The notes: generated from the sequence alone by a model not told the origin. Shown: positions 1-12,761, numbered from the stretch's first letter. The stretch: DNA of 64,000 nt from Ascidia mentula (GCA_947561715.1 OX387200.1:8310501-8374500), one strand, 5' to 3'. Program-made: numbers and translations.

Positions 1-3000
1 GAAACGGCGGCGAGATCGACTTCGGGAAATTTGGAGAGGTGTTGACTGAATCGAGGCAGGACTTGATGCAAAATTTCTTGCAACACGTACTGATCAGCCA
101 GAAGGCCCGACAAACCGTTGTGGTAATAATGGGCGGGGAAAAGCTTTTCGGTGACGGCAACTAGAAACCTTTAAAGACGAGTTGTGTTAAATGTGAAGTG
201 ACAGTTCTGTAACATGACGGTAGTGTGGAGTTTCAGTAACAAACGGAATTGAAAGAAATGACTACCTTGTTTTTTGTGTGGTAAGCCACTTGTAAAATTT
301 TTAATTCTTTCAAATACACCCAAAAAGGAACAAAAAAATCAAATCATGTCTATTTTGTCCAAAAAACAACTACGCAGACGAACAATACGCAAAGGAAATA
401 GAATGGCTTGGGCGCCAATAAAACCATAAAGGCTTTAAGTCAGGCGCACTGAACAAATAATTAAAACGCACAGCTAGTTACACTTAAAACTGGCTTGCTT
501 CAAACTGTTAGTGAAGTGTTCCTACTTACCAGAATGTATCCTCTTCTTCCAGAAACAAAAGGCATCCCCCGGCAAGAAAGTTGAATCCCTGACAGTATCC
601 GATCTTGGTGCAGTGCATGCAGAAGGCGATCAATACACGGGAGAGGCGTTCTTGTAGGGGAGAACCTTCCGACATGAAGTCCCGGTTATTTGGCATTGTA
701 CGAGGCACGTCCATTGCAATTTGCTTCAATGTTTTGGTGAACTCCTGTCCACATAAGTAATTGAGTTGATTAGATTATCATCCCGGTTAGAGCAACACAC
801 ACACATAGGGGAAAGCACTGGACTCGTTTTGGAGTTCTGCACAATTTGTCAATATATGCATAGTATTTTACTGCGTCTTGTCACATTTTTAAATGATTTT
901 TGGCTAAAACAATCAACCTTTACAATGGGGCGATCCCGCCTTGCTTTGCATAAGCATGGCATTACTTCTGCATTCAACCTTTACTGCACACGACTGGGAA
1001 TTAAACATCTGGTAATTTAAAATAGCAAACAAGAAAGAAACTGGATTTTTTTAGTTGAAAAATTGATAGTGTCCACCTTTGGTTTTACATTAGATGATAA
1101 CATAACTGAATTCCTCATGGAATTTCTACCTGTCATAAAGAAAATCAGATAAAGTTTGCTTTTAACCTTGTTATCTTTCATTACATCCTGGTGCTTTAGA
1201 AGGTCTTCAAAATAGCCAAATCCAGCAGCACTTTTTATGTCAGCAACATAATAGTTGATCATTTTTTGCCACACAAATGCTCTGTACTGGCCAGGTATTC
1301 CATTCAAAATCAGCTTCCGCAGATGAGTGCTTATGTCAAACTACATAGATTCAAGCAAATTATTAAATAAATGCAATAGACTATAAAGTGAGAACAACAG
1401 AATTGATTGAAAATAATTTCCGCTCCATTTTGTAAGAGCAACCGTACAGAGCCCATATATTCACATCTTTATATGTGTGCAAGAGTATATATTACACAAT
1501 AGTAAACTTTGTACTTTTAATATTTACATAATAATTTATAAAATTTGTTTAAAACCAGCAATATAGATTAACCATCATTTGTTTAATATTAAACAGGTTT
1601 CAAAAACCCCAAAACCAACCAAAAATATGTTACATTAGTTGTTAACTGCAATAATGATTTTTGATGCATTTTACTACCTGTTCAGAATGATCTTTCACAA
1701 ACGACCTCCACTTGCTTAAATTTTGTCGATTGTCTTCGTTGTTTTCCGTCAGGGCATCAAATGCATCCCGAATGTGTAAGGAAACATACTGGACTTGCAT
1801 GGCTTCATTGGGAAGGGTGCGGGTAAATCCGAATGCATCGACATGCTCTTGCTTACCTGTTGGCAGTGGTTTATACATATTATTGAAGGATAACAACCTC
1901 AATTAAAGAAACAAATTTCCAAAACAAAGAACAAAAATGCTGTAATATGACTTTAAGCGCTTGGAATGTCACTGTATAAATTTTGTGCATACTGCTTGTA
2001 AAAAATCATAAATTGCTTGTGAAGAAGTGTCGAAGTGTTAGTAAGAGAGTTTACGGTTAGTTTACAGAATTAATTTAGTTTGAACTAAGATTTTGTAAAG
2101 CAGATTTAATTTATTGTACAAGCGCCTGAAAAGGCCTGTTACTTCACAAATATTTACCAAGCGAAGGAACTGGACATCCCAATATGCGTCCATTGGTGGT
2201 TTTCATTTTGCGTGTAAGACTTTTCAAGGTGGCAATATGTTTTTCACGTTCGGTGACAACCAACCGTGCATCATCATCTGGTTCCACCAGGGGACGCTGT
2301 ACACAATTGGCCAACAAGCTCACATAGTCTCGCTGGCAGTGCTGCAGTTCTACAGATAGTTTATTGGCTTTCCTAAAAACAAGCATGTATATCAGTTATA
2401 TTCACTGTACAAGATTACTTCGTACAAGCTAATCTGAAAATAAAAGTTTGCCCCACAGTTTTTGGATTTGCGATATTAGTCATATACCTTTAGTGTCTGT
2501 GGTGATATTCACGAAGATGTATAAATAAATAACTGTGTTCACAAAATAATTTTTAATTTCTTTGTATCACTAAAGCCCAATCTGCTTTTGACAAGTAGAT
2601 TTGTTTAATTTCATGATGCAACATATACATCACTACAATAATATACCACTACAATATACACCATTTCCCTCATAAAAAAGAAACATTCATACTTTTCCTG
2701 CAGTTGAGCATTGCTCTGTGCTTTGTTGAACATTTCATGCAGCTTTAAAACCTCCTCATTAAGGAGCGCATTTTGATCTCTGTAGGATTTAAGTTGTTCC
2801 TCTAGTGACTTGTAAGCTTCAGTCTCCACCACAGGTACGCTGCAGGAATGTGGCAACAATAAACTTTGTTTGTATTTGTGGTGAAACCACAAGGATGGGG
2901 CTAACATCACATTCAGCATGTGTTACACATAACAAAATACTATTGAGGCTTTTGCAGAGTGGGTTGAGCACGAAAACACATTCTATATGTTTGCCATGTA

Positions 3001-5150
3001 GGATGTTTTTCGATTTTTTAACACAAAGTTAATGGCTTTGTGAAATTCAAAACAAAGAACTGATTATTTTTCCGTAGAAGCTGAATTTTCATTTTTTTAA
3101 CCAAAAACACTGTGAACATTTTAAATTTGCAAAAAGAAGTTACTGCTTTGCTATGTCTTATTTAATTACTTCATCAAATTATGGTCTAGCCCAATTGATT
3201 CATAGGTAGATATGTATAAGCCAACTCAGCACATACTATTTAGAATAGCATGTAATTAAACTACTACCACAAGTAAATGCCAGAATCATATTCAACTGAT
3301 ATAAATTAAAAATGCAGTGCTAAGATACAACTGCCCATCTTTTTGATGATTGCCACACACACAAAACGACGCTAGCACATTCGGCAAACAAACAGGGTCA
3401 GAAGTCCAACCTTTCATCCGGGTTCAGCTGATCTTGCATTTCAAATAGTTGTCGGTCTCGGGATGCTAACACTTCCTGGTAACTTGTAATCCTTTCCCGG
3501 CACTTTATTAAGTCTGCTTTGGCCTCGTTCAACTCTTTCCTGCAAGCAATTTTCGCAATTGGTATCACATGTCACTCAAAATAAACTTAATTTGGCAGGA
3601 TGTCTAAGAAATTATACTTTTAAAAATGGCATAACACCTTTATAGTATCGCTGCACAATACAATACTCTCAATTATAGCTGCACACAACAGTAAATTATT
3701 AGGTATCACTACATCCAGACCAGAAAAACATACCCAACACGCTACATGTACTACACCTACGTCAATGTGGTTATCTTGCCAAAGTTTTCCGCTGGTGACA
3801 ACATGTCACTATCCCATTCATACTCATCCATGGTGCTTGAAGACAAAGAGCATTTTGTTGAACGCAATGGGTCATCAAACACAGGAGCATCTGCACACAC
3901 AAATACAACCTACTTTAGCCACATAGAAAAAAAGAAAACCTTACTAACCCAATGTCAGTACAAAAACGCCTGACAAGAATAAAGTGAATCAATATCTACG
4001 AATTACAGTTCTGATTAAAATAGGTCAAAATTACAGAGGCATCCACAGTACAATTATTGTTTGGCACCAAAATTACTCAAAAAGGATTTTGTCAACACAA
4101 CTGCTTATGCATTTAAGAGATCTAAAATAACTGCTTAAGTAACAATGTTAACATTTTTGTACCTTGTGCCGCCTCGTTGTGCATATTAACTTCGCCATTT
4201 TTCTGCCAACTTTGCAGATTCAACTCGCCAATGTTTGGTTTCAGAAGTTTCTTTTTGTCGGCCTACAACATTTGTGCTTTATATTTAAACACTGTAATAC
4301 AGGATCTATTTCGTGTGTTACCAAACAACATGTCCACAAACACTTTGTCATATTAATTGCTGTAAAAAAATACACTGTTTTAAGTGGGTACCAACCGAAT
4401 GTCTTGTTAGAGCTCTTCTGCCAGCTTTGAGTTTTTCCTCTTGGCCTTGACTTATGGTTCTTTGAGCTTGTATTGATGAAACCCACTTAGCAACATCAGA
4501 TGATTTTTCAACGGTGAAAGTTACATGATCCCTGCATGAAACATAGGATATTTTCAATACACCCAAAACCAAAGATTGTTTTGTCAAAATTAACATATTG
4601 TTGACAAAACGATCTTTGTTACCCTCAACATTTTATAACAATAAAAAACTGTACACATGTAAACATTGTTGTGTTCATACACTAAAAAACAATAACACAT
4701 TATGCCACAGTTTGTTTGGTTTTTGCTTAACATACCTGCTTCTTTCCCCAATAAGTTCAAATTGCTTGGTTGTATCTTGACTGAAAACCACGGCAGAATG
4801 CTGAACGTTAAATGAAACTTCTGGGTGCTCATAATCAATATGGGATTCATCTCTGAAGCCAAGAATCAGGCATTTGTCAGTGAGGATGAAGAAGAGCTTA
4901 GGGTCTCGCAAGCCAGTAAGACGCCCAACCAACCCTAAAGAAAAAAAGAATATGGATTAGTAAAAAAAAATCAACAAGGCAAGTTCTCCTGTTTGGGTTC
5001 ACATTGCATTTCAACAAGTTGCATTGTTGTGTTTAGTTAATTACAACTTTTCTATAGGCTTATTTTGATTTGAAATACATTTTTACAAAATGTCCAACCC
5101 ACCTGCTTTTTGTCGGTAAAACATCCAGCCTTGCATGATGAAAGGTCCTG
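1..5150 (-). CDS. TBC1D2: TBC1D2-like Rab GTPase-activating protein (partial, 3' end beyond the window)
   Basis: Rab GAP with an N-terminal PH domain, a central coiled coil and a C-terminal TBC domain, which acts on membrane-bound Rabs. Reading down the minus strand, exons lie near 5104-5150, 4737-4935 and 4396-4532 (PH: LVGRLTGLRDPKLFFILTD, then FTVEKSSDVAKWVSSIQ). Charged coiled-coil exons follow near 4162-4262, 3770-3890, 3412-3540, 2694-2839, 2158-2372 and 1680-1857. TBC exons are near 1169-1340 (LILNGIPGQYRAFVWQKM), 530-744 and 1-160. The 530-744 exon has the arginine finger (IAMDVPRT) and glutamine finger (IGYCQGFNF), so the GAP should be active. The 1-160 exon continues the TBC domain and leaves the window. 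Most boundaries fit GT/AG; a few are approximate. An upstream 5' exon is possible, because the PH start near 5134 is only a candidate initiator. The order PH, coiled coil, TBC is that of the TBC1D2/Armus family. Confidence 0.8.
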
Positions 5151-5865
5151 TCTATGACAGGTGTTATCATATTAAGCAGGTATGTTGGGCCTAGAACACC
5201 TAAACAGGCACATAAAACATTTGCCATGGTAATTCATTTGCATTTGCTAACTATACTTATATCTAACAATATACCCCATGTATGCACCAAGCAAAGAAAA
5301 ACAACACATAGTGTTGTTAGCTGGCAAAACTCACAGAGCAAAAGCTTTATCAGAGTGTGGCAATAACTCATTTTTTGGGACATATACATATATATGTTTG
5401 CTACATAAAGCACACAAAAATTTTCTGGTGGTTCGTTGGATAAGTCAAAAACAATATTCGGTGACGAATGAAAAATACCAGTTTAATTTACCTTGCAAAT
5501 TTGATACTATTTAATACAATTTATATTACCAAGAGAAGTATTACATAAGCCCTTTTTAGGAACTTAATATATTAACACAGTTTCACATATATTATTTATA
5601 TTCAATCAATAAATACATATATTATTCTCAAAAAAAATGATACCCGAAGTTTGGCAATGTATGATTTACCAGTTGCAAGGCCATAATGTAGTTGCATGGG
5701 CCAAGATATCACAACAATTGCATCTTTAAGTACGTATGCATACACATATACGTTTCACAACAAACAGATGCAAGCTTTTACAAACGACATAATTGAAAAA
5801 AACTATTTTTGTCATTGAAAGCAAAAGAGGGTATTGCACAATATTCTTTTCCACTCGTATCCAAA

Positions 5866-8115
5866 TCAAGTGGAATTGGTTACTGGCAAAGCACGTGGAA
5901 GCTCAAAAATGGTGGGACACTTTTCCCAGTCCTGTTTCTCCTTGTGGGTCCAGTATTCTTTATCATAAGTGAACATCATTTCATGAGTGAGGTCACAGGA
6001 CTTCAAAGAAAACCATGTGGGCTGGTAAGTTTCACCAGGCTGGGTTTGCTCCCTTTTCTTTCTCCTGGCTCTTTGTGCATCCTCAAGACTCTGTTTCAGT
6101 TCATTGGCAACATCCCAGTTCCCATGTTCCATCATCCTCTGGTCAGGACGCAAGCGGGAATCAGTTGGAGCAATGCCATTCACTTCCTCATTAAGAGTAA
6201 CTGCAAGTTTTGAGAAAAAGTACATTTTTTCGGAACCAGGTGGAAGCGGTAAGGCCATCCAGAGATTCTTGGCAGGAAGGGTCTTGTACACAGGCTTGGC
6301 CTTGTTCGCATTGTTGACACTTACAATCTTGGCACTGTCAATGTGCGAATCCCATGTTCCACTGATAACATAGTGAGCTGTATCGTGCTTATCCATGACA
6401 ATGCCAGATACTTTTCTTGGTGTCTCCCGAGAAAAATAACTGTAAGGAAAGTACTTATGCTTGCAGTAATCCCCTGTGGTGTGATTTATCACTTCTGCAT
6501 CTCCAGATTGGTCAACCCACAGTTTCCCCACAATGATGTTGTGAATGGTGATTAAGGGCTTGCTCCAAGTGTAGTGGTGGCCGGTTTTATGGAATACAAC
6601 ATGTATTGTACCTCCAGGCTGGACATTTAAGTATTTGCCTCGAAATTTGCTTGACACTGTGATTTGAGTCCAGAAGCTCCATCCAGAATTATCACTCGCA
6701 TCTTTCGACTCGCCAAAAATTGAAGCGGAGGGAGGATGATGACTCACCTGCTCACAGATCAATCGCAAACCAAGGTCCTCTCTTCGGTCCATTTCATATG
6801 TCTCTCCGAGCAAAGGATTAAATGGCTTGCCAATTCTAAAAAGAGTTGTTGCATAACAGGACACTGAGAAAGCAACAACATGGGCCATTTGCTCCTGAGA
6901 AGAAGTACATTTAGCCGCTTTGTCCAAAATTGCAGAATATTCCAAATCTTCAGCAAGACGTTGCAACATTGACAAAGGCTCATTAAAATTGATTGGCATC
7001 GGTATTTTAGACAGATCACGGCCAATGCAGTTTTTCATAATGCTCCAAAGGTTGATGCTGTGGTTTGGCTTGTCAGGAATTTTGCTTCTCCATGTCCTTG
7101 TGCTCGAAGCCACTGGGGTTTCCATCTCATTCAGTGGAATCAATTCTTTAGATGACATTTCCGATTCATGTGATGTTTCACTTACATTACTGTTTGTCTT
7201 TCTGTGCTCTTTGACAAACTCAGTTGTGAAACCTTTATCTGAAGCATCAACAAATTCATCATCTTCTTCTTCCGACAAGTCACCTTTCATTGTGTCATTT
7301 TCACTAACACCAGGATCAGATCGCGGTGGGCCTGTGCCTGCATTAATGGCTCTCTCCAAGGTATTGTGTTGTTTTGCCAAAGTTTCAACTGTCTCCTCCA
7401 GACGAAGTCTTTGTTCCCGCTCATGAACAATTGCTTTGTGCCATTTTTTGCCTTGTGCCTGGGCCAATTGCAGAAAATCATTACACGCATTTATCATTGC
7501 AGTCGATGTAATGCGAAATAAAGTTGCTCTTTCATTCACAGTTTTAATTTTCATTGACAAGGTGTTCGGATCAGTAAGCTTTGCAACATTGTTTTCTGCC
7601 GTTTCTAGCTCTGTCAAGGCACGTTGCAAGGCACCACCATGCTTTGAAATGAGATCATTGCATGTAGCCAAATCATCCAGCTTGCTACCCAAAGTTCTCA
7701 GAGTTATGCGCAAGTCATTCCTCTCCACATCCATGCCTTGTAAATCCCTCACTAAGTTCTCTTCACCATCTTCATCGGATGATTCATCTGTGTCAATCAT
7801 TTTTGATGCGCGTACTTTGGCCAACTCTAGAGCAGTGATCCATCTTTGTCTTTCAACTTCTGAACTTGCTTTAAGATGGAAAGTCTGTGTACCACCATTA
7901 GATATCATGAAGTTGCATGAGTCCTCAGTGACAATGAATGCACCAGCTAGATTAATTGTTCCTCTACAAGTGTGTGCCATTTCTGCTTGTGACCTGTAGT
8001 ATGACAGCAGACCATTGGATAACACAAACCACCTCCGCTGATATCCCTTGATGTAGTTTGTCCATTTCCACAACCAACCTTTAAAATGGTCTGACTCAGC
8101 TGCTTTCTCAGTCAT
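5866..8115 (-). CDS. OSBP: Oxysterol-binding protein (OSBP), intronless CDS
   Basis: Lipid-transfer protein exchanging cholesterol and PI4P at ER-Golgi contacts. The 749-residue frame is uninterrupted. A PH domain covers residues about 8-100 (GWLWKWTNYIKGYQRRWFVL), followed by a helical region. A FFAT-like VAP-binding motif is visible in the acidic stretch (DDEFVDASD, about residue 278). The C-terminal OSBP-related domain carries the family fingerprint EQVSHHPPSAS and the lid and core blocks (KPFNPLLGETYE). Human OSBP is 807 aa; the difference is at the glycine/alanine-rich N terminus, which is absent here. The start is chosen because MTEKAAESDHFKGW leads directly into the PH domain. The absence of introns is notable, since most nearby genes are cut by many short introns. 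It could be a retrocopy that kept function, or lineage-specific intron loss. Confidence 0.93.
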   Translation of the reverse strand: MTEKAAESDHFKGWLWKWTNYIKGYQRRWFVLSNGLLSYYRSQAEMAHTCRGTINLAGAFIVTEDSCNFMISNGGTQTFHLKASSEVERQRWITALELAKVRASKMIDTDESSDEDGEENLVRDLQGMDVERNDLRITLRTLGSKLDDLATCNDLISKHGGALQRALTELETAENNVAKLTDPNTLSMKIKTVNERATLFRITSTAMINACNDFLQLAQAQGKKWHKAIVHEREQRLRLEETVETLAKQHNTLERAINAGTGPPRSDPGVSENDTMKGDLSEEEDDEFVDASDKGFTTEFVKEHRKTNSNVSETSHESEMSSKELIPLNEMETPVASSTRTWRSKIPDKPNHSINLWSIMKNCIGRDLSKIPMPINFNEPLSMLQRLAEDLEYSAILDKAAKCTSSQEQMAHVVAFSVSCYATTLFRIGKPFNPLLGETYEMDRREDLGLRLICEQVSHHPPSASIFGESKDASDNSGWSFWTQITVSSKFRGKYLNVQPGGTIHVVFHKTGHHYTWSKPLITIHNIIVGKLWVDQSGDAEVINHTTGDYCKHKYFPYSYFSRETPRKVSGIVMDKHDTAHYVISGTWDSHIDSAKIVSVNNANKAKPVYKTLPAKNLWMALPLPPGSEKMYFFSKLAVTLNEEVNGIAPTDSRLRPDQRMMEHGNWDVANELKQSLEDAQRARRKKREQTQPGETYQPTWFSLKSCDLTHEMMFTYDKEYWTHKEKQDWEKCPTIFELPRALPVTNST

Positions 8116-9817
8116 GTTGTCACTGATGTGTGGTGCTTAAATAACAGTTTTGTTCTACAACAGATAGTACATAAAGAGGTTAGTTAAATTATTGCCATCT
8201 GAATTAGGCAATCACGCTTTAAGTAGTATAAAATAGACACAAAATAAAAATCTAGGTAATCTCACACATAATTTGGTACAATTTTGTGTTTAAAGCCTTC
8301 AAAAGGGTCCACAGCCCCTGCAAGGCACACAAGTTTCTTTTGACTAATCGTGACACACCAGGCGCTGAATTCTTACCGCCGCACTGGGGAGGAATTTTTT
8401 ACCGGCCTTGCAGCGCATTATACCCATGAAAGTTTGCACCTAAGGAAAGTTTTAACAAAATATTTCAGCCGGAAGATCACCGACTTGCTTAGCATAGAAT
8501 ACACACGCTTTAACATTCACCTGTACTGCTATTACAAATGTTGCGTAATTCAAACCACTTTCTCTTCCACCACTACAAATTTCTTTTGGGCACAAAAAAA
8601 ACAATCATGCAAGCGGGATCAAGTGTCACTCTCCCTGTCGTTTTGCAAGATCACTATAGAAATCTTGCTAGCTAGGAGTAAACCAGTCATCCGCAGTCCA
8701 CGCTGCAATGCAATACATTTGTAAAGTAGACCGGGGATACCTCGGACACGGAGATACTTTGACACTGGGATACCTCGGACCAGGTGTTTTACGTTACAGT
8801 TAGGTGTTAAAAGACTTTTACAAAAGCCTTATGTCTCCATCACACGTATCGAAAACGTCAGCAAAAACAAGTGCAATTTGTATGTGTAAGGTTATATATC
8901 ATGTACAATTAATCAAAATATACAGTACTTGTTCGTTGATTTCATATTCAACTACGTATACTTGTATGGACCAATGATGATTTTGCATAATGTTCGGCCA
9001 TATTTTTATGTTATTTTTATGTCGTCACATGTTCGGGGATATTTCGGAACAAAGTCCATATGACTCTGCTTCGGAGTCCGGAATTGGTTTGGCCGCGAAA
9101 AATACGTCATCGGACGTAAAACGAACATTTGCCGAATTTTGGGTATATCTGAAATGTTTTGCCACATTGTAGAAAATGCAGTTCATTCTAAGCCAAATGT
9201 TCGTGCGTGGCGGGATTTTAGGAACGATTTGTACACAGCATAACATTCGCCTATATTTTGATGGTCATTTACAGCTTTTGCACCAAGAAATGTTTTTGGT
9301 ACAGTGGGATAGTTTGCTTTAAAACAATAGCCTACATAAATCGTGACGCTTCTTTTTCCGGTGAATTTCATGGTCATCATATAAAATTACTGATATATAC
9401 ATTTTACACCTGACGAAGCGAGGAAAAATCACGAAAGCTTGTGTACTGTTTTCATTACAAAAGTCAGTCTTTTACAAAAGGGTGCCAATCAGAGAAAGAA
9501 TTTGATATATACATGTATATATATATCTACCAAAATGTATAATGTCCAAAATTCCAGACTATTAAGCACTTTTTTCCATTTATTCTTCCTGACGCAGATT
9601 TGAACAACAGCATCCCGGAGATGTCAGGGAAAATTCAGGCGTATATTATGGCAACCTATTGATCGTTATGTATGCATAAGATTATTATAAAAAGTGCAGA
9701 TGTTTTAGCTAAAACTTAGGTTAGTGGTTCTCGACCGTTTTATAGTGTCTGGGCCAAACTCAAAACCTCAAGTTAAAAGAAGCCGCAAGTCATGGCCGGT
9801 CGTAATTAAAAAAATAT

Positions 9818-9922
9818 TATAGTGATGTACCGAATCGTCCAAATTCGGCTCTGGCCGAAACCAAAACTGCTGATTAGGCCAAATAAATTCGGCAAACCAA
9901 AGCTTCTCGGTACATCACTATA
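9818..9922. repeat. Short MITE with 16-bp perfect terminal inverted repeats
   Basis: The sequence begins TATAGTGATGTACCGA and ends with its exact reverse complement TCGGTACATCACTATA, 105 bp overall. The interior is imperfectly palindromic (AAATTCGG and GGCCGAA motifs on both arms). No coding capacity. The TAGTGATGT terminus is shared with the larger element at 49723-50558, which suggests a common family. I could not identify a clean 8-bp target duplication. The outermost TA on both sides may be a TA duplication instead. Confidence 0.65.
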
Positions 9923-10179
9923 AAATACGCAGGGTATAGGCCCGAATCATCCCATTAGTCTAAAATTAGTCGTTAGACAGCGCACGTTAGCTGACACAAT
10001 TAGCGATTTGAAGTGGGGAAATAGAACCTACTATCGCTCTATTGTTGGACGCTATCACTGTTTCGTATTCTATTTTGCTAATGGTCAACGGGCATATCTT
10101 TGGATGTGTATGCAATAATGATGACGATGAATAATACAGGATTAAAAGCCTCAAATATTACGTGGGAATGGCAAGTATT

Positions 10180-10313
10180 AGCCCGGGTCCACACTCACGC
10201 TTTGCGCCGGCGGATTCTTTGTTTGTTTGTCCCGAGCGTACGCCCGCACGCCGGCGTATAATAAAACAAACAAAGAATTCGCCGGCGCAAAGCGTTAGTG
10301 TGGGCCCGGCCTA
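10180..10313. repeat. Foldback element with about 48-bp GC-rich arms
   Basis: The left arm (about 10180-10230) contains CCACACTCACGCTTTGCGCC followed by a TTTGTTTG run. The right arm (about 10263-10313) is nearly its reverse complement (GGCGCAAAGCGTTAGTGTGG), leaving a loop of about 30 bp. The DNA is strikingly GC-rich for its surroundings. Non-autonomous PIF/Harbinger-like elements often begin with GGGCCCGG-type ends, but I cannot define a target duplication, so the class is open. Confidence 0.6.
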
Positions 10314-10844
10314 AGAGCGCATAAAATGGGTCACAAATACATGGTATTCTTATATTTAGGCTAGAACAAGCTATTGCTGTAAATTTGTTCACAACATTGA
10401 GATAGCTCTGATAATAATTCTGTTGATCTTCTGTACACAAGCACTTGAGCACCAAATAGAAAAGTTCTGGAAAAGTCGAAATAGGTAGGGGTTATAGTCA
10501 CAGCAGCATAGTTCAATTTAAAATTATTCATTTCCCTTAAACGCTCCTTATTTGAATTGGGTCATAATGTTTTTAAAATTGATTTATATAGGGTTTTGGT
10601 AACACGGCGGATACCATCAGATTGCGCATCCATGCATAACGAGGCATGGATTCTTCTGGACGTTTGCCGTTTGAAACAAACGTGCTGGTGTTGCTTTGGA
10701 GATGAAGTGTTGAAAAAATCGTAGAACCTTGCGCTGTTACTATCTTATTCTGTTTGTGTGCGTTTAAATAATATCATAACAATACATATTTTGTATGCGG
10801 TTAGGTTTATTTTTTTAGTAGTGTTTGTGGATCTGCTCATTAGT

Positions 10845-12761
10845 ATGAAGAAGCCCGGTATGAAAACAAGCAAGGCGCCAAAATCTGGCAGTGCTGGTCT
10901 TTTTAGGGACAAAGATAAGCCCATCCAAATTCGACAAAGCAATATCCAGGCTGCCAAAGCTGTAGCTGATTCCATTCGTACCAGTTTGGGCCCAAAAGGA
11001 ATGGACAAAATGATCCAGGATGAAAAGGGTGATGTTACAATTACTAATGATGGGGCAACGATTTTGAAGCAGATGAAGGTGCTGCACCCAGCTGCCAGAA
11101 TGTTGGTTGAATTATCAAAAGCTCAGGATGTGGAAGCTGGTGATGGCACTACGTCAGTTGTTGTTATTGCTGGAAGTCTTTTAAATGCAGCATCAAAACT
11201 TCTGGGACGTGGAATTCATCCTACCACTGTTTCAGATGCATTTCAAAGCTGCGCAGCCCAGTCTGTGGAAATTCTTGGCAAAATTGCTCATCCTGTGGAG
11301 TTGTCAGATCATGCCACACTTCTCAAAAGTGCCAATACTTCTTTAAATTCAAAAGTTGTCTCTCAGTATTCTGGTGTTTTGGGACCAATGGCAGTGGATG
11401 CAGTATTGAAGGTAGAATACCATACCAGTATTTTTTGTTGATCACTTTTAATGAAATTACTTTAACTATTCTACCACTTTATTCAGGTTGTGGATCCAGC
11501 AGAAGATGGTAATGTGGATCTTCGTGATATTAAAGTAATTCCAAAACTAGGTGGAACAGTGGAAGACACAGAGTTGGTTGAGGGTCTGGTACTTAGTCAG
11601 AAAACCGTTTCTGGATCTGCTGGAGGTCTTCGGCGAATGGAAAAAGCTCGAATTGGTTTAATTCAATTTTGTCTGTCTCCCCCAAAGACTGATATGGAAA
11701 ACCAGGTTGTTTTGTCTGATTACACACAAATGGATCGAGTTCTACGAGAAGAGCGTCAGTACACTCTCAATCTAGTCAAACAGATAAAGAAAGCTGGATG
11801 CAACGTTCTGCTCATTCAAAAATCTATTTTGCGAGATGCATTGAGCGATCTCGCTCTGCACTTTCTTAACAAAATGAAAATCCTTGTGGTTAAGGATATT
11901 GAACGAGAGGATATTGAGTTCATATGCAAGAGTACTGGCTGCAAGCCAATTGCAAGTATTGATCACTTCCAGCCAGATATGCTAGCAACAGCCGACTTGG
12001 TGGAGGAAGTTAATGTAGGCACTGGAAGAGTGGTGAAGGTAAGTAATAGAACTGGGTGCATTTTACCTTGTATAACTTGTATAATATCTGTGCCAATTTT
12101 TCCAGGTGTTATTTAAACAGTTAATTGTAAAACATAGTTGTAGTGTTAATTAAAAGATGTATACCTATTTTAAATTTTTGCTTAGGTCACTGGGTGTAGT
12201 GCTGGTGGCCGCACTGTGTCTATACTAGTTCGTGGCTCTAATAAGCTTGTACTCCATGAGGCTGACCGTTCTATTCATGATGCACTCTGCGTCATTCGCT
12301 GCTTGGTAAAAAAGAGGGCAATTATTGCTGGTGGTGGTGCACCAGAAACTGAATTGGCTGTTCAGTTAGCCCGATATGCACAAACCCTCAGTGGTATGGA
12401 AGCATACTGTTTTCAGGTAAGATTTATTGTTTTATTTTCCCAAAACCACTAACACTCTGCTATAAATATCTTAACTTTTCTGACACAATTTCAGGCATAT
12501 GCTGAAGCCTTGGAGGTGGTACCATACACATTATCAGAAAATGCTGGTCTAAATCCTATTGCTACTGTCACTGAGCTAAGAAACCACCATGCAAATGGGG
12601 ACTCCTCATCTGGCATAAATGTTAGAAAGGGTGGCATATCAGATATGAAGCAAGAAAATGTTCTTCAACCTCTTTTAGTGTCCACAAGTGCCATAGAGTT
12701 GGCAACAGAAACCGTTCGAAGCATTCTTAAAATTGATGATATTGTGAACACTCGTGGATGA
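10845..12761 (+). CDS. CCT4: T-complex protein 1 subunit delta (CCT4 chaperonin)
   Basis: One of eight subunits of the cytosolic TRiC/CCT chaperonin, which folds actin, tubulin and WD-repeat proteins using ATP. Four exons: 10845-11411, 11487-12038, 12186-12416 and 12495-12761, all joined in phase 0 with GT/AG introns. Group II chaperonin signatures are clear: [29 protein letters not shown], the catalytic GDGTTSVV, and near the C terminus [10 protein letters not shown] and ENAGLNPI. It ends [10 protein letters not shown], as expected. The start [10 protein letters not shown] is preferred over upstream in-frame codons because a pyrimidine-AG acceptor (TTTTTTTAG, about 10811-10819) lies just before it, so the upstream codons are probably intron or outron. 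It converges on neugrin with only 199 bp between stop codons. Confidence 0.97.

Larger units (their letters stand above)
8116..10844. other. Gene-poor intergenic stretch with small inverted-repeat elements
   Basis: No convincing coding exon is visible between OSBP and CCT4, which are divergent, so both promoters should lie at its ends. It contains two copies of a 13-bp sequence (GGGATACCTCGGA at 8733 and 8768), a TA-rich microsatellite near 9508-9530, a single hAT-like end near 9722 (TTAGTGGTTCTCGACC), and two elements annotated separately. Short frames here (for example 8350-8724) have no recognisable protein character. Confidence 0.5.

Noticed and set aside
5809-7999. Plus-strand frames at 5809-6213, 6920-7426 and 7436-7999
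   Set aside because: They lie antisense to the OSBP coding frame and have no domain character; shadows of a real gene.
8350-8724. 124-codon plus-strand frame
   Set aside because: No family resemblance, irregular composition and no splice context. I treat it as non-coding.
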